Origin: Flavobacteriaceae bacterium MAR_2009_75
GTDB lineage: Bacteria > Bacteroidota > Bacteroidia > Flavobacteriales > Flavobacteriaceae
DNA length: 64,000 nucleotides
Assembly (NCBI GenBank): GCA_002813285.1
Contig: PHTZ01000001.1
Location: 3,719,501-3,783,500, forward strand
Direction of reading: 5' to 3'
Shown here: positions 56,045 to 64,000 of the stretch, one piece after another
Layout of the letters: every line of letters starts with the position of its first letter
Numbering within the stretch: the stretch's first letter is position 1
The notes under the pieces: generated by a model
The model's input: the letters and a program-made list of their open reading frames with translations, nothing else
Told to the model about the DNA's origin: nothing
Database searches by the model: none
Program-made: the position numbers and the translations under genes

Positions 56045-56687
56045 GAACTTTGATGAGTTTTCCTTAAGGATTCCAAAAATAAAAAATCTGCCGTTACCCG
56101 GTGAAGCATCCCATTTAAAAATGGCACCGCAATTTAGGCTTGAAGAATTGAGAAAAGCAAGGCAAAAGAGTAAAAACCCTAAAAAGGCTGGGGTCATGGC
56201 TTTATTTTACCCTGATTCAAGGCATAAAACCCAATTTCTTTTGATTTTGAGAAAAAGCCACCCTAAAGACGTTCATTCTAATCAAGTAGGCTTTCCCGGT
56301 GGAAAGGTCGAAAAGGGTGATTCAGATTTAATGGCCACCGCACTGAGAGAAACTTATGAAGAAGTGGGGGTAGAGCCTTCGGATGTTGAGGTAGTAAGGT
56401 CGTTAAGCGAAATTTATATTCCACCCAGTAATTTTGAAGTGCATCCTTTTGTAGGGCTATATGCGAAGGTTAAGCCTTTTGTGCCCCAGATTACCGAGGT
56501 AGCTTCTATTTTAGAGGTGAAGCTTGAAGATTTTATGAGCGACAATAGCCTTTTTACAGAAAACCTGTCTACATCTTATGCCAAAAATGTCGATGTACCC
56601 GCCTTTAAACTAAATGGTTATACCGTTTGGGGCGCGACAAGCATGATGCTCAGTGAAATCAGGACACTTTTACAACAGGTTTTATAG
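56043..56687 (+). CDS. NUDIX hydrolase, CoA pyrophosphatase (NudL-like)
   Basis: A 214-residue enzyme; the ATG at 56043 gives MNFDEFSLRIPKIKNLPLPG, and the longer frame lies inside the cyclophilin gene. The CoA-specific UPF0035 region precedes the Nudix box: HSNQVGFPGGKVEKGDSDLMATALRETYEEVGV contains the GX5EX7REUXEEXGU pattern. Predicted to cleave CoA or acyl-CoA to phosphopantetheine and ADP. Probably followed by plsC, which has its own -7 box. Confidence 0.92.
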   Translation: MNFDEFSLRIPKIKNLPLPGEASHLKMAPQFRLEELRKARQKSKNPKKAGVMALFYPDSRHKTQFLLILRKSHPKDVHSNQVGFPGGKVEKGDSDLMATALRETYEEVGVEPSDVEVVRSLSEIYIPPSNFEVHPFVGLYAKVKPFVPQITEVASILEVKLEDFMSDNSLFTENLSTSYAKNVDVPAFKLNGYTVWGATSMMLSEIRTLLQQVL

Positions 56688-56699
56688 AGGCTTATTTCG

Positions 56700-56707
56700 T
56701 AAATTTG
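56700..56707 (+). promoter_or_regulatory. plsC-like gene -7 box
   Basis: TAAATTTG, full TAnnTTTG match, six bases before the ATG at 56714. The expected transcription start is at or next to the start codon. Confidence 0.5.
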
Positions 56708-56713
56708 CCGTCT

Positions 56714-57529
56714 ATGGGGCTATTTAAGAAAAATCCGTTCGGTCATATTCTCTATATAAAGAAATGGTTAATTCGTATTTTGGGGTTACTTACCCATTCT
56801 CGATACAAACAATTTAATCGATTAGAGGTAGATGGGTCTGAAATTCTAAGGCAACTGCCTGACAAAAATGTGCTGTTCGTAAGTAATCACCAAACCTATT
56901 TCGCCGATGTGGTGGCGATGTTTCATGTTTTTAACGCGAGCCTCAGCGGTAGGGTCGATAATATTAAGAACATTGGGTATATCTGGCACCCGAAACTGAA
57001 CATGTATTATGTGGCCGCCGCCGAGACCATGAAAAAAAGTCTCCTTACTAAAATTTTCGCCTATGCCGGCGCTATAAGTGTCGAAAGAACCTGGCGTTCT
57101 TCGGGTCAAGATGTAAACCGTCAGGTAAAAATGAGCGATATTTCAAACATAGGCAAAGCGTTGAACGATGGTTGGGTTATCACTTTTCCGCAAGGTACTA
57201 CCACCCCTTGGAAACCTCTTCGAAAGGGCACAGCACATATAATCAAGAAATATAAGCCAATCGTGGTACCTGTGGTAATTGACGGATTTCGTCGGTCTTT
57301 CGATAAAAAAGGACTTCGTATTAAGAAGAAGGGTATTCTTCAATCAATGGTCATCAAAGAACCTTTGAATATAGACTATGAGAATGAGTCTTTCGATTCT
57401 ATTATCGAAAAATTGGAATATGCTATTGAACAGCATCCTTCATTTTTGAAGGTGATATCTAAAAAAGATTTGCAAGCCTACGAAGAGGAAAATGAACTGC
57501 GTAGGTTCAGAAACAGTAAAAAGTTTTAA
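56714..57529 (+). CDS. 1-acyl-sn-glycerol-3-phosphate acyltransferase (PlsC-like)
   Basis: A 271-residue membrane-associated acyltransferase: motif I VSNHQTYFADVV (HxxxxD variant H-Q-T-Y-F-A-D), motif II-like GAISVERTWR, motif III FPQGTTTPWKPLRKG (usual FPEGT) and motif IV VVPVVIDGFRR. It would make phosphatidate or acylate a related lipid. The HQTYFAD spacing has one residue more than the standard HX4D, which sets this subgroup apart. I chose ATG 56714 over TTG 56705, which lies in the promoter box. Its end overlaps the convergent gene by 4 bases. Confidence 0.85.
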   Translation: MGLFKKNPFGHILYIKKWLIRILGLLTHSRYKQFNRLEVDGSEILRQLPDKNVLFVSNHQTYFADVVAMFHVFNASLSGRVDNIKNIGYIWHPKLNMYYVAAAETMKKSLLTKIFAYAGAISVERTWRSSGQDVNRQVKMSDISNIGKALNDGWVITFPQGTTTPWKPLRKGTAHIIKKYKPIVVPVVIDGFRRSFDKKGLRIKKKGILQSMVIKEPLNIDYENESFDSIIEKLEYAIEQHPSFLKVISKKDLQAYEEENELRRFRNSKKF

Positions 57530-58176
57530 ATTTCGAGCTGCTTGAGTTCTTTATAGTTTCTATTCAGGCTTTTCAGTAATAGGCCGTACAGTAAAAAGTA
57601 AATTAACCCCATAACCGCGACAAGTACTACGCTGAAAATACTCATCGTCCATAAAAGAATGCTTTTAAATTTTTCAGGTGATATGTTTTCATTACTACTG
57701 CTTGGGAAAACGTCTAATAAATGGTCGTTAAGATAAATGCCGACAACTATCATTACGCAGGTAAGAAATAGAAAAGAGAGCCCGAAAATAATATAGTATT
57801 TTACTGTTTTACGGGTTTTTATGATTTTCTCCATCAGGTTTCTGGCGTTATCTAGGGTAGAGATTTCTTTATAGCGTTTGTAGAAAAGAAAAATAAAGTA
57901 AAAAGTAATGGCATAACCGATTACCCATAGCCCTGTAGAAAGACTCTTTATGCCCAGTTTGTCATAGATATCCATACTGTCTTTCATGCCCGGTAGCAAA
58001 TAGAGCAGGTGCGGCACGGTAAACTCAAGAATGCTGATGGTCAATATCCATTTTACAATAGATGATGATTTTTTCCAAAGCATTTTATGAATCTCGCTGT
58101 ATGACAATTTAGGAAGATGTTCATCCTTCTTCTGCCAATCCTTCTTTAATAGTTCCAATTCGTCCATCATACCCAT
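57526..58176 (-). CDS. Membrane protein co-encoded with the ECF sigma factor
   Basis: A 216-residue protein with four membrane helices (about 40–60, 75–97, 120–145 and 175–200) and short cytoplasmic ends; the N-terminus (ELELLKKDWQKKDEHLPKLSYSEIHKML) is helical. It shares one base with the sigma gene (stop/start overlap), the usual place of an anti-sigma factor in Bacteroidota. A regulatory role is inferred from context alone. Confidence 0.75.
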   Translation of the reverse strand: MGMMDELELLKKDWQKKDEHLPKLSYSEIHKMLWKKSSSIVKWILTISILEFTVPHLLYLLPGMKDSMDIYDKLGIKSLSTGLWVIGYAITFYFIFLFYKRYKEISTLDNARNLMEKIIKTRKTVKYYIIFGLSFLFLTCVMIVVGIYLNDHLLDVFPSSSNENISPEKFKSILLWTMSIFSVVLVAVMGLIYFLLYGLLLKSLNRNYKELKQLEI

Positions 58177-58670
58177 TAAGGATTCAATATGGTTCTTAGT
58201 TTCTTTTTGATTCGGTTCATTTTGACCCGGGCATTGACTTCGGTAATACCCAATGTCTCACTAATTTCACGATAATCTTTATCCTCCAAATAAAGAAAAA
58301 CCAATGCTTTTTCGATATCGCCCAATTGTTTAACGGCCTGGTACATCAATTTTAGCTGTTCTTCTTCTGTGGCATCATATTCGTCGGCTTTTATTCGAAA
58401 AATTACCGAATCGTAATTTTGTGTTTTAATCGTACGCTTTGATTTGCGATATAGGGTAATCGCTGTATTTAGGGCCACTCGATACATCCAAGTGCTAAAC
58501 TTCGATTCGCCCCTGAACTTTGGGTAGGCCCTCCATAACTGAATCGTAATTTCTTGAAACAGGTCATTATGGGCATCCCGGTCGTTCGTGTAAAGGGTAC
58601 ATACCTTGTGAACAATATTCTGGTTGTTCTCAAGTTCCGTCACAAATTGATGTTCCAGTTCTTTGTTCAC
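58176..58670 (-). CDS. ECF RNA polymerase sigma-70 factor
   Basis: About 164 residues from a GTG at 58670 (MNKELEHQFVTELENN), which fits the family start; the frame stays open upstream to 58787 but with no similarity. Region 2: DAHNDLFQEITIQLWRAYPKFRGESKFSTWMYRVALNTAI. Region 4: LGDIEKALVFLYLEDKDYREISETLGITEVNARVKMNRIKKKL with helix-turn-helix. Followed directly by the membrane partner gene. Confidence 0.92.
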   Translation of the reverse strand: MNKELEHQFVTELENNQNIVHKVCTLYTNDRDAHNDLFQEITIQLWRAYPKFRGESKFSTWMYRVALNTAITLYRKSKRTIKTQNYDSVIFRIKADEYDATEEEQLKLMYQAVKQLGDIEKALVFLYLEDKDYREISETLGITEVNARVKMNRIKKKLRTILNP

Positions 58671-58812
58671 ACGTAGTCGGTAGGTTGTTGAAGTATAAGT
58701 AGTCTTTTGCTGTTTTTTGTTACAAACGGGTATACTATTTTTTAGTATTGTAAAAAACGAATTAAAGATAGCGAAAACCCCGACCACATAGTTTTGCTAA
58801 ACTTTGAATGAT

Positions 58813-58820
58813 TAATTTTG
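58813..58820 (+). promoter_or_regulatory. ndh -7 box
   Basis: TAATTTTG, a full TAnnTTTG match, 20 bases before the ATG at 58841. TTTG at 58793–58796 lies 16 bases upstream. Confidence 0.5.
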
Positions 58821-58840
58821 AACTTATTAAATAACAATTT

Positions 58841-60172
58841 ATGATCGATAGCGATGCGCTGAACATTCCGAAGAGCAGTTTTCCACGAGTTGTAATAGTT
58901 GGCGGTGGTTTCGGTGGTGTTGCATTGGCCAAAGAACTTAGCGGCAAAGAAGTGCAAGTAGTACTTTTAGACAAAAATAATTACCATACCTTTCAACCTC
59001 TCTTATATCAGGTGTCTACAGGTGGGCTCGAACCCGATTCGATAGCCTACCCCATACGTAAGATTTTACAAGACTATAAGAATTTCTTTTTTAGAATGGC
59101 CGAATTACAACAGGTTGTTCGTGAGCAAAAAATTGTTGTAACTAACATTGGGGAGTTATCTTATGACCACCTGGTTATTGCCGTGGGTTCTGAGACTAAT
59201 TTTTTTGGCAATGTAGAAATACAGAAAAACGGTATGGCCATGAAATCTATACCACAGTCGTTGAATCTGCGTAGTATGATTCTTGAGAACTTTGAACAGG
59301 CGCTTCTTACCGATAACCTTCACGAACGTGACGCTTTAATGAATTTCGTTATTGTAGGTGGTGGCCCGACCGGGGTAGAATTGGCAGGGGCGTTGGCCGA
59401 AATCAAGAAAGGTATTTTACCTAAAGACTACCCAGATTTAGATACAAGACGTGCTCAAATCAATTTAATTCAATCGGGCGATCGAATTTTAAAGGAGATG
59501 AGCGAAAAGGCATCTAAAAAAGCGGAAGATTTTTTAGAAAGCCTTGGAGTACAGATTTGGAAGAATACCCGGGTTACCGATTACGATGGCAAAAAAGTAA
59601 GCACCAAGACCGAGCTTGAATTTGAAGCCGCCACCTTGGTTTGGGCAGCAGGTGTAAAGGGGGTTTCTATAAAAGGCCTAGATGCCGAAGACTTTTTAGT
59701 GCCTGGCAACCGAATTAAGGTGAACGAATTCAATCAGGTGGTAGGTGATTCGAGCATTTATGCCATCGGAGACATTGCTTGTATTCAAAGTGATATAACA
59801 CCGCATGGGCACCCTATGATGGCACAACCGGCTATTCAACAAGGTAAACATCTAGGAGAAAACTTAGTACGTTTGTTTGATAACAAGGCAATGCAACCTT
59901 TCAAGTACCAAGATAAGGGGAGCATGGCGACCGTCGGGCGTAACAAAGCAGTGGTAGATTTAAAAAAATACAGGTTTCAAGGGGTTTTTGCTTGGTTCGT
60001 TTGGATGTTCGTTCACCTTTTTTTCTTAATAGGTTTTAGAAATAGGATGGTAGTTTTTATTAACTGGGTATATAACTATATCAGATTTGACCGTGAGGCA
60101 CGATTAATCATTAGACCTTATCAAAGAGATTATTCTAAGTTTAACGAACCTCATACTTCGAAAAAAGTTTAA
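58841..60172 (+). CDS. ndh: Type II NADH:quinone oxidoreductase (NDH-2)
   Basis: A 443-residue flavoprotein with two Rossmann motifs: FAD-binding VVIVGGGFGGVALAKEL near the start and NADH-binding FVIVGGGPTGVELAGALAE near residue 170. YHTFQPLLYQVSTGGLEP and AQPAIQQGKHLGENL are NDH-2 blocks. A hydrophobic C-terminal segment (about 380–400) anchors it to the membrane. It would pass electrons from NADH to menaquinone without pumping ions. Confidence 0.93.
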   Translation: MIDSDALNIPKSSFPRVVIVGGGFGGVALAKELSGKEVQVVLLDKNNYHTFQPLLYQVSTGGLEPDSIAYPIRKILQDYKNFFFRMAELQQVVREQKIVVTNIGELSYDHLVIAVGSETNFFGNVEIQKNGMAMKSIPQSLNLRSMILENFEQALLTDNLHERDALMNFVIVGGGPTGVELAGALAEIKKGILPKDYPDLDTRRAQINLIQSGDRILKEMSEKASKKAEDFLESLGVQIWKNTRVTDYDGKKVSTKTELEFEAATLVWAAGVKGVSIKGLDAEDFLVPGNRIKVNEFNQVVGDSSIYAIGDIACIQSDITPHGHPMMAQPAIQQGKHLGENLVRLFDNKAMQPFKYQDKGSMATVGRNKAVVDLKKYRFQGVFAWFVWMFVHLFFLIGFRNRMVVFINWVYNYIRFDREARLIIRPYQRDYSKFNEPHTSKKV

Positions 60173-60256
60173 TATTCGATTAAAGTTAAATTAAACTAAA
60201 ACAGTTAAGCTCTTGAACGAATCTTTTTAAATTTATAATTGAAAGATTAATCTGTC

Positions 60257-60805
60257 ATGAGGTTATTTTGCTCTTTTCTGTTTACCATATTTTTCTACGT
60301 AATTATTAGTGCTCAAGACCCGGAAGAACCTGTTAGACCTTCTCTTTTAACAGATAGACTGTATTCAGACGGCTTTGTTTACCCTACTTTTTTGTTTGAC
60401 GAACAACATGCCTGGTTGAAATTGGGGTATAGAATTACCAATTCAACTAGGTTTGAGGTACAAGCTTTTTATGATAAATATGCCACTAGTGAAGAACGGC
60501 TCAGAATTCCGCTTATGGTAAAATCCTATTTTTCGAGCAAATGGTATTCTTTTGCTGGAGCCGAACCGGAATATTTATTAGGTAAAACTCATGGGCTTCG
60601 TCCTGTCTCGGGAGCGATGCAAACCGTAAAACTAAAACCTAGATTAGATAGTATTGGTGGTGTCGGGTATGATGTACAGGAAGATTTTATGCTAGAGGCC
60701 AAAGTAAACCATCAAATCAATAACTCTAAGTTGCCTTATAAAGGGCAGGAATCGAATGCGGAAAAAAACAGTCTCTTGACCATTGGCGGGCGATTTAAGT
60801 TCTAA
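60257..60805 (+). CDS. Outer-membrane protein of unknown function
   Basis: A 182-residue protein with a signal peptide (ending ISAQD) and alternating beta strands ending in a terminal Phe (GGRFKF), consistent with a small barrel of about eight strands. No family recognised. It ends 3 bases before the convergent xerD stop. Confidence 0.65.
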   Translation: MRLFCSFLFTIFFYVIISAQDPEEPVRPSLLTDRLYSDGFVYPTFLFDEQHAWLKLGYRITNSTRFEVQAFYDKYATSEERLRIPLMVKSYFSSKWYSFAGAEPEYLLGKTHGLRPVSGAMQTVKLKPRLDSIGGVGYDVQEDFMLEAKVNHQINNSKLPYKGQESNAEKNSLLTIGGRFKF

Positions 60806-60808
60806 AAA

Positions 60809-61705
60809 CTACTTTCTGGGGTGATAGTTGTTCATTACCTCGGTCAAATGGGTGCGGTCTACATGAACATAAACCTCGGTAGTAGTGATGCTTTCGTGGC
60901 CTAGCATTTGTTGTATAGCCCGTAGGTCTGCACCATTTTGTAATAAATGAGTGGCGAACGAGTGCCTGAACGTATGCGGACTAATACTTTTTTTAAGGCC
61001 TGTAAGTTCGCCCAATCTTTTGATTATCGTAAATACCATGGCTCGGGTAAGCTGCTTTCCTCTACGGTTCAAAAACAGAATATCTTCAAAGCCTTTTTGC
61101 ACTTTTTGATGCACCCTTATCTCGTTTCGATAGATGTCAATATACTTTTTATTAATAGTACTGATGGGTACGAAGCGTTGCTTGTCACCTTTACCCGTCA
61201 CTTTAATAAAATCTTCTTCAAAATATAAATCTGAAATTCTAAGATTTATGAGCTCTGATACCCTTAGTCCACAACCGTATAAAGTTTCTAACATGGCTCT
61301 ATTACGTTCGCCCTCAGCTTTTGAAAGATCTATTGCCCCAATGATTATATCGATTTCATTTTCAGATAATGTATCCGGAAGTTTTCTACCGATTTTTGGT
61401 GATTCGATGAGGTCAAGGGGGTTGTCGTCTCGATAATCTTCGAAAATGAGATAATTAAAAAAACTCTTGAGTCCAGAAATGATTCGGGCCTGCGACCTGG
61501 GATTCATGATTTTGGCAACTTCATAGATAAACTGTTGAATGGTCTCTTTAGAAATTGTCAAAGGGGTTTCGACCATTTCATTGTTATCTAAGAACTGTAT
61601 GAGCTTTTCGACATCCCAAACATAGTTTTTAATTGAATTTTCAGATAGTCCCCTTTCAATTTTCAAAAAGTGTATATAGTCTTTTAGTGCTTGTTGCCAC
61701 TTCAT
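60809..61705 (-). CDS. xerD: Site-specific tyrosine recombinase XerD
   Basis: A 298-residue recombinase that resolves chromosome dimers at dif with XerC and FtsK. N-terminal SAM-like core-binding domain (about 1–90) and catalytic domain with R in ETLYGCGLRVSEL (about residue 150), K in GKGDKQR, HTFRH (H and R), H in MLGHESITTTEVY and the nucleophile Tyr in that segment. Length and order are those of XerD; it lacks the extra helix of integron integrases (IntI), so it is not the missing array integrase by family, though it could act on folded sites in principle. Confidence 0.95.
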   Translation of the reverse strand: MKWQQALKDYIHFLKIERGLSENSIKNYVWDVEKLIQFLDNNEMVETPLTISKETIQQFIYEVAKIMNPRSQARIISGLKSFFNYLIFEDYRDDNPLDLIESPKIGRKLPDTLSENEIDIIIGAIDLSKAEGERNRAMLETLYGCGLRVSELINLRISDLYFEEDFIKVTGKGDKQRFVPISTINKKYIDIYRNEIRVHQKVQKGFEDILFLNRRGKQLTRAMVFTIIKRLGELTGLKKSISPHTFRHSFATHLLQNGADLRAIQQMLGHESITTTEVYVHVDRTHLTEVMNNYHPRK

Positions 61706-61802
61706 AAGATAAAGGTAAACAAAGTAAGGTTAGGTCAGTTGCCATCGTTTCAATGGACTAAAGGTTATTACCCATCTTTGGGGCACGAGAGAAAATATAA
61801 AT

Positions 61803-61831
61803 TGCTTCATGACAAAGTTTTCTATCTTTGG
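61803..61831 (+). promoter_or_regulatory. Promoter of the PorT-like barrel gene
   Basis: TTG (61803–61805), 18 bases, TATCTTTG (61824–61831), followed 25 bases later by the ATG. It lies in the divergent region with xerD. Confidence 0.6.
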
Positions 61832-61856
61832 ATTTAGAATTTGAAAAATATTTATA

Positions 61857-62444
61857 ATGAAATTAAGACTTTTCATAGTTGCAATACTCTTTATGTCAGG
61901 TTTCGTTCATATGAACGCACAAACCGTTTTTCAAGGTACAGGACCTTCTGATAGAGCTTCTGGTGATTTTGCTTTCGGGGCTAAAGCAGGATTGAATATT
62001 TCAACTTGGATGGGGAAGGATAAGAGCGACGTCTCAGCTAAACCTGGGCTATACTTTGGTGGTATCGGAGAAATACCAGCATTTATTGATGACTTATATA
62101 TACAACCCGAACTTTTGGTTTCTTTGGTAGGTGCAGATATTGGACCGTCAAATGTAAACCTTACCTATATCACTTTACCAATGATGGGTAAATATCATAT
62201 TATAGATGAAGTTGCCATCGAGTTTGGGCCTCAATTAGGTTTTTTAATAGGAGATAATTGGGAAGAAGACCTGCAAGGTCAAGATACTAAGAAAATCGAT
62301 TTAGGTTTAAATGTCGGAGGCGGATACCGTTTAAATGAAAATTTTTATTTTCAATTACGATTTAATTTTGGTCTAAGTCAAGTGCTTGATGTAGCGAATG
62401 TAAGAAATGGTGTATTGTCTATTGGGGCATGCTATTTTCTATAG
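61857..62444 (+). CDS. PorT-family outer-membrane beta-barrel protein
   Basis: A 195-residue protein with signal peptide (ending MNAQTV), then barrel strands starting FAFGAKAGLNISTW and including YIQPELLVSLVG, YITLPMMGKYHI and AIEFGPQLGFLIG; this is the PorT-like/outer-membrane-beta-barrel-2 pattern common in Bacteroidota. Function unknown; not the true PorT of type IX secretion on this evidence. Confidence 0.82.
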   Translation: MKLRLFIVAILFMSGFVHMNAQTVFQGTGPSDRASGDFAFGAKAGLNISTWMGKDKSDVSAKPGLYFGGIGEIPAFIDDLYIQPELLVSLVGADIGPSNVNLTYITLPMMGKYHIIDEVAIEFGPQLGFLIGDNWEEDLQGQDTKKIDLGLNVGGGYRLNENFYFQLRFNFGLSQVLDVANVRNGVLSIGACYFL

Positions 62445-62527
62445 TAATGCTTTAACTTGAAAAAAGTTTAGGTGTTGATACAATGATTTCTAAAGAGTAG
62501 GAATAATTTGAAGGAGAAACCAATAGA

Positions 62528-62947
62528 ATGAAAATAATTATAATAAACGGACCCAATCTTAATCTATTGGGCAAGCGCGAACCCGAAGTATATGGTGATA
62601 AAACTTTCGAAGATTATTTTACCGACCTTCAATTTAGGTTCAAGGAGGTTCAATTAGAGTATTTCCAGTCGAATATTGAGGGAGAGCTTATTGAAAAAAT
62701 TCAAGACGTCGGTTTTTCATATGACGGCATCGTACTAAATGCCGCTGCCTATACCCATACCTCTATAGGTATCGGTGATGCCATTAAAGCGGTCACCACA
62801 CCAGTTATTGAGGTTCATATCTCAAATACACATAAGCGTGAAGAGTTTCGTCATGTCTCATATATTTCTCCTGTGGCAAGAGGTGTTATTTTAGGTTTTG
62901 GACTACAAAGTTATGATTTGGCCATTCAAAGTTTTCTTCAAGAATAG
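62528..62947 (+). CDS. aroQ: Type II 3-dehydroquinate dehydratase
   Basis: Third step of the shikimate pathway. The 139-residue protein opens KIIIINGPNLNLLGKREPEVYG (catalytic Tyr in PEVYG and flexible lid with Arg), then NAAAYTHTSIGIGDAI and EVHISNTHKREEFRH (catalytic His). A rare clear Shine-Dalgarno (GAAGGAG) lies about 10 bases before the ATG. Confidence 0.97.
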   Translation: MKIIIINGPNLNLLGKREPEVYGDKTFEDYFTDLQFRFKEVQLEYFQSNIEGELIEKIQDVGFSYDGIVLNAAAYTHTSIGIGDAIKAVTTPVIEVHISNTHKREEFRHVSYISPVARGVILGFGLQSYDLAIQSFLQE

Positions 62948-63108
62948 TTAAAGGGAGTATTTGTTTTATCGAATAGTTGGCTCAATATTAGTTTGTTCTG
63001 CTGTTACTTTAATTCAAATTATCGGGACACAATTACCAAAAAAATAGCTGAGCCCATACTTATATGATGATTTTTTCGTTTTTCATTTCCGTACAAAAAG
63101 GAAACCAG

Positions 63109-63627
63109 ATGATGAAGCGAATCGTAATATTGGCACTATGTTGCCTAACCTATATTTCAATAAATGCTCAAGAAGGCTTCAAATTAGGATTGCAAAGTGG
63201 TTTGCCGCTTGGTGATTTTAATGAGCGAATTGGTGTAGTTATTGGGGCTGACATGGGGTATATGTGGGCGCCGAACAAAGCTTTTGATCTAGGAATAAAA
63301 GCGGGCATCATTCATGGTTTTGCAGAAGAATTTAGAGAAGGTACTATTTTAGAAGACTTGCCAAGTATGCAATTTGCCCCTCTAGCCGCGTCAGTAAGAA
63401 TATGGCCGGGAAAAACATTTTCTTTTGGGGGTGATATAGGTCAGGCGTTTGGACTCAACAAGGGCAATGATGGCGGATTATACCTACGACCTCAATTTGG
63501 CTTTCAAGTAGGCCCAAAATCAGAAGTGAACTTTTCATACACTTCAATTAATGTAGATGAAGATAAATGGTCTACCGTGACTATTGCTTACGTCTACACC
63601 TTCTTATCGGCACGACATTTCAGATAG
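63109..63627 (+). CDS. Small outer-membrane beta-barrel protein
   Basis: A 172-residue protein with signal peptide (MKRIVILALCCLTYISINA) and strands such as FKLGLQSGLPLGDF, LGIKAGIIHG and PQFGFQVGPKSEVNFSYTS, a barrel similar in layout to the one at 61857. I place the start at 63109 (or ATG 63112) because the signal begins there and AAAAGGAAA precedes it. Function unknown. Confidence 0.72.
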   Translation: MMKRIVILALCCLTYISINAQEGFKLGLQSGLPLGDFNERIGVVIGADMGYMWAPNKAFDLGIKAGIIHGFAEEFREGTILEDLPSMQFAPLAASVRIWPGKTFSFGGDIGQAFGLNKGNDGGLYLRPQFGFQVGPKSEVNFSYTSINVDEDKWSTVTIAYVYTFLSARHFR

Positions 63628-63649
63628 TAATCTTAAATAACTAGAAGGC

Positions 63650-63934
63650 TTATTCAGCTTCGGGTTTTAGGTACTTGTTCTCTACATAAAAAGTAGCGAA
63701 GGGTAGAAGAGAAGCCAATAAAAGAATTATGCCTTTTTTGATACTCCATTTTTTTTCCATCCAAAGAACTATAGCAAGAATAATATAGGCTATAAAAAGT
63801 ACACCGTGGGCATACCCAACATACTTATTCGGCATGGGCAAATCGGCCATGTATTTTAAGGGCATGGTTATGGCGAAAAGTGCCAAGTATGAAATACCTT
63901 CTAAAATTGCTGTAATTCTGAAAAATGAGAGCAT
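63650..63934 (-). CDS. DUF3817 family membrane protein
   Basis: A 94-residue protein with three membrane helices and the DUF3817 pattern FRITAILEGISYLALFAITMPLKYMADLP ... VGYAHGVLFIAYI ... WSIKKGIILLLASLLPFATFYVENKYL. Family function is unknown; it is sometimes found at the end of larger transporters. Convergent with the barrel gene. Confidence 0.9.
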   Translation of the reverse strand: MLSFFRITAILEGISYLALFAITMPLKYMADLPMPNKYVGYAHGVLFIAYIILAIVLWMEKKWSIKKGIILLLASLLPFATFYVENKYLKPEAE

Positions 63935-63955
63935 AGTGTCAAGGGTAGATTAATA

Positions 63956-63991
63956 CCCATACGATTTTCGAAAATCAAAAAATCGTATGGG
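63956..63991. repeat. Perfect 13-bp inverted repeat with nested palindrome
   Basis: CCCATACGATTTT (63956–63968) pairs perfectly with AAAATCGTATGGG (63979–63991); inside it GATTTTCGAAAATC is a second perfect palindrome that competes with the long stem. Upstream of the DUF3817 gene and next to the window edge; no T run on either strand. Confidence 0.7.
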
Positions 63992-64000
63992 ATCAAGAAT

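Noticed and set aside
60809-61705. XerD as the integrase of the cassette array
   Set aside because: It has the standard XerD length and context (next to aroQ), lacks the IntI-specific insert and is 30 kb away; only an indirect role is possible.

Overview
The window is a chromosomal segment of a marine-type Bacteroidota, most likely family Flavobacteriaceae. Evidence: protein families (BshC, DUF3820, PorT-like barrels, LytS/LytTR pairs, RDD–SpoIIM–DUF4129–DUF4350–MoxR–DUF58 cluster, pyrG–yidC and xerD/aroQ neighbourhoods), AT-rich DNA, Bacteroidota-type promoters (TTG ... TAnnTTTG) and few Shine-Dalgarno sequences.

Layout. 1–20 kb is core-like: an M14 carboxypeptidase cut by the window edge, bacillithiol enzyme BshC, an FMN-binding protein, guaA with a LysM/periplasmic-binding lipoprotein and OsmC, a secreted HExxH protein, a beta-barrel, three acidic lipoproteins, a TPR histidine kinase with its LytTR regulator, a Tat-exported TIM-barrel protein, pyrG and yidC. 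At about 20.58 kb a FAS1 (fasciclin) gene is cut off at its 5' end, and an accessory region begins.

20.8–32 kb is the most unusual part: an array of gene cassettes, all on the + strand, separated by structured 130–200 bp repeats that behave like integron attC sites. Three cassettes start with GTTGNNNN(NN) and end in the exact reverse complement of their own start, followed by an attC-like folded site; a fourth has both matching ends but its attC has been destroyed. No integron integrase is present in the window, so it resembles a 'cluster of attC sites lacking integrase'. Cargo includes two unknown proteins, a cation diffusion facilitator, a lipoprotein hydrolase, a membrane protein with a DUF4145-like region, an ArsR/SRPBCC-VOC/DoxX operon, a CocE-type hydrolase and a nucleotide-pyrophosphatase-like lipoprotein. 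The array has been invaded by an IS481-family element and carries an IS110-family relic.

32–64 kb returns to core-like content: an NTF2-like protein, a conserved periplasmic/outer-membrane pair, DinB, an LCM-type methyltransferase, mnmA, a REP-like repeat cluster, nitronate monooxygenase, a large HEAT/cytochrome c lipoprotein, a frameshifted WYL regulator, a membrane esterase, DUF3500, the MoxR–DUF58 cluster with divergent RDD protein, a TRIC channel, a cyclophilin and NUDIX pair whose start codons overlap, PlsC, an ECF sigma factor with a partner membrane protein, NDH-2, xerD, aroQ, three beta-barrels and DUF3817. No tRNA, rRNA or CRISPR was recognised.
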